A stretch of 64,000 nucleotides of DNA, taken from the NCBI RefSeq assembly GCF_018131185.1, contig NZ_JAFCJE010000005.1, positions 496,001 to 560,000 of the forward strand, written 5' to 3'. How positions within the stretch are numbered: position 1 is the stretch's first letter; the number at the start of each line of letters is the position of its first letter. Shown one piece after another: positions 62,678-64,000 of this stretch. Below the pieces are notes generated by a model. The model was not told the DNA's origin, did not search any database, and worked only from the letters and a program-made list of their open reading frames with translations. The translations under genes were made by a program, and so were the position numbers. The DNA is from Bradyrhizobium diazoefficiens (GTDB lineage Bacteria; Pseudomonadota; Alphaproteobacteria; Rhizobiales; Xanthobacteraceae).

Positions 62678-63262
62678 ATGAGCTTCCTGACCCTCTTCGG
62701 GGCGACCTATGTCCTCCTCGCCGTGCCCGGGCCGACCAATACCTTGCTCGCGACCTCGGGCGCCGGGATCGGCGTTGCGCGCTCGCTTCGTCTGCTCATC
62801 GCCGAACTCGCCGGCTATCTGTTGGCGATTGCCCTGCTGCGGCTGGCCCTCGGCTCCGTCGTCAGCGACATCCCGATCGCGGCGATCGTACTTCGCGTCG
62901 CGGTGACCGTTTACATCCTGTGCCTTGCCTTCATGCTCTGGCGCGTCAATACGCGCGAGCTGAGCGATGGCGCACCGGTGACGTTCGGCCAGGTGCTGCT
63001 TGCCACGCTGCTCAACCCGAAGGCGCTCGTGTTCGCTTTCCTGCTCCTGCCGCTCGAGGCCGGGCCGCTCGAGCTATTGCCGTGGTTCGGCGTGATCGCG
63101 CTTCAGATTCTCACGGCTGGCGCTGCGTGGATCACTCTGGGCGCAACGCTCGGCCGCGGCGCCCGTCGCCTCGGGCATCCCGACCTGGTCCCGCGCGCCG
63201 GCGCGGTCACGCTTGTGGCGGTGACCGGCCTCGTCTGGCTTCAATCGTTCCTGACGGCTTGA
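62678..63262 (+). CDS. LysE-family amino acid exporter
   Basis: A 194-residue inner-membrane protein with about six helices. It starts MSFLTLFGATYVLLAVPGPT (PGPT is the LysE motif), then LAGYLLAIALLRLALGSVV and LLATLLNPKALVFAFLLLPL. Substrate probably a basic or neutral amino acid. Divergent from the HerA-like gene. Confidence 0.9.
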   Translation: MSFLTLFGATYVLLAVPGPTNTLLATSGAGIGVARSLRLLIAELAGYLLAIALLRLALGSVVSDIPIAAIVLRVAVTVYILCLAFMLWRVNTRELSDGAPVTFGQVLLATLLNPKALVFAFLLLPLEAGPLELLPWFGVIALQILTAGAAWITLGATLGRGARRLGHPDLVPRAGAVTLVAVTGLVWLQSFLTA

Positions 63263-63280
63263 AGCGTCGAAACGGCGCGC

Positions 63281-64000
63281 TTATTGCGCGCCGGATCCGC
63301 CCTGCACGATCTTCTCGTTCAGCTTCTGGTCCACGGTCTCGACCGTGCGGTCGATCTCGGGATTGGGCACGCCGAGCTGATGCGAGATCAGCTTCACCAG
63401 CAGATCGACGCGCTCGATGAAGGGTGCGCCGCTTGCGACCGCGCGCGCCGCCGACGACGGCTTGAGCAGGCTTTCGGCGGCCTTGGCGTATTTCGCGAAC
63501 GGCACCTGGTCCTGCGGATCGGCGCCGAGGCGGCGCGCGATGGCATCGACATGATCGTAGATCGTCTGCGAGCGCTGGAGGTCGCCGTGCACGGCGTCGC
63601 GGATCGACTGCGGCTCGCTCGGCGTGATGCAGCGGTAGTTGCCGGTCAGCAGCATCGACCATTTCGCCAGCGGCACGAACAGGGACTCGAACACTTTCAG
63701 CTTCACCGGCACGTCGTGACCGTCGAGCGTCACCGCGTCGATGTCAGCCTCCAGCTCGCGCAGCACCTTGTTGTGCTTCTCGTCGGCGAAAACCGACGCC
63801 TTGAAATTGGTGGGCAGGCCGACATGCAGCACGTTCGCGGCTTCTTCCGGCGGACGGAAGGCCTGCGGGTCGGGTGAGCACAGCGTCACGAGGCCCGGCT
63901 CGAACCGCTCCCACACCTGTGCATTGGTGTAGGCCTCTTCGAGGTCCATGTCGGCGAGCGCCGGGATCCGCTTCAGATAGGGCAGCGGCGGCATGTTCAT
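63281..64000 (-). CDS. Conserved protein of unknown function, reaches the window edge
   Basis: A protein of at least 239 residues, read leftward from an ATG at 64000. The frame could extend past the window, so the true start is not certain. It is soluble with no signal peptide; segments include QVWERFEPGLVTLCSPDPQA, then LPTNFKASVFADEKHNKVLR and QSIRDAVHGDLQRSQTIYDH. No catalytic motif is recognised. It converges with lysE, 18 nt apart. Confidence 0.72.
   Translation of the reverse strand: MNMPPLPYLKRIPALADMDLEEAYTNAQVWERFEPGLVTLCSPDPQAFRPPEEAANVLHVGLPTNFKASVFADEKHNKVLRELEADIDAVTLDGHDVPVKLKVFESLFVPLAKWSMLLTGNYRCITPSEPQSIRDAVHGDLQRSQTIYDHVDAIARRLGADPQDQVPFAKYAKAAESLLKPSSAARAVASGAPFIERVDLLVKLISHQLGVPNPEIDRTVETVDQKLNEKIVQGGSGAQ

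Overview
The window is a single high-GC chromosomal segment from an alphaproteobacterium, most likely Bradyrhizobium or a close relative (inference). The pointers are a napEDABC operon behind a perfect FixK/FNR-type box, a Caulobacter-like flagellar block with flbD and the CtrA inhibitor sciP, a Sinorhizobium-type pmtA, fast-evolving rhizobial small proteins (DUF3309, DUF4112, DUF2934, Cys-rich secreted peptides) and many intergenic palindromic repeats of the kind common in rhizobia. I see no phage, integrase, transposase, rRNA or CRISPR. One tRNA (Met, CAT) is present.

Layout. 1-9.4 kb: two paralogous EamA-type exporters around a DUF1330 gene, purA, a proline-rich single-pass membrane protein, and a run of small envelope or unknown proteins. 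9.4-13.8 kb: msrB and periplasmic msrA, a secreted TPR-caspase (orthocaspase-like) protein, and a compact RecD-like helicase. 13.9-18.2 kb: napEDABC, periplasmic nitrate reductase, in translationally coupled order on the minus strand. 18.3-24 kb: luciferase-like flavin monooxygenase, Spy-like periplasmic protein, LuxR regulator, L,D-transpeptidase, cytochrome P450. 24.4-29.8 kb: a sulfonate (ssu) operon with two tandem binding proteins, SsuD, SsuC, SsuB and a flavin reductase. 30-31.3 kb: M20 peptidase. 31.5-39.9 kb: flagellar genes fliF-fliG-fliH-fliN-flbD, sciP, flgD and fliK, all on the minus strand. 40.2-43 kb: mnmA, pmtA, a small secreted protein, tRNA-Met.

43-50.9 kb is the least ordinary stretch. 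Two orphan genes of unusual composition follow the tRNA. Two copies of a roughly 650 bp direct repeat with a 60-nt identical core then flank a sugar isomerase/oxidoreductase pair, a DUF2934/Cys-rich mini-gene cassette and a LysR regulator. 50.9-60.9 kb holds a large transport and redox block: an oligopeptide-type binding protein (minus strand), then a MetQ-type binding protein, a luciferase-like monooxygenase, two AhpD/CMD-type proteins (one with no cysteine at all), and a branched-chain-type ABC transporter whose two permeases are fused. This looks like an uptake-plus-oxidation pathway for an unknown organic compound and is my best candidate for an undescribed system. 60.9-64 kb: HerA-like ATPase, LysE exporter and an unknown gene running to the edge.

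Themes: anaerobic/denitrifying respiration, methionine-sulfoxide repair, sulfonate-sulfur acquisition, CtrA-linked motility, and flavin-dependent oxidation of imported organic compounds. Names rest on motif and family recognition by eye; no database search was possible.
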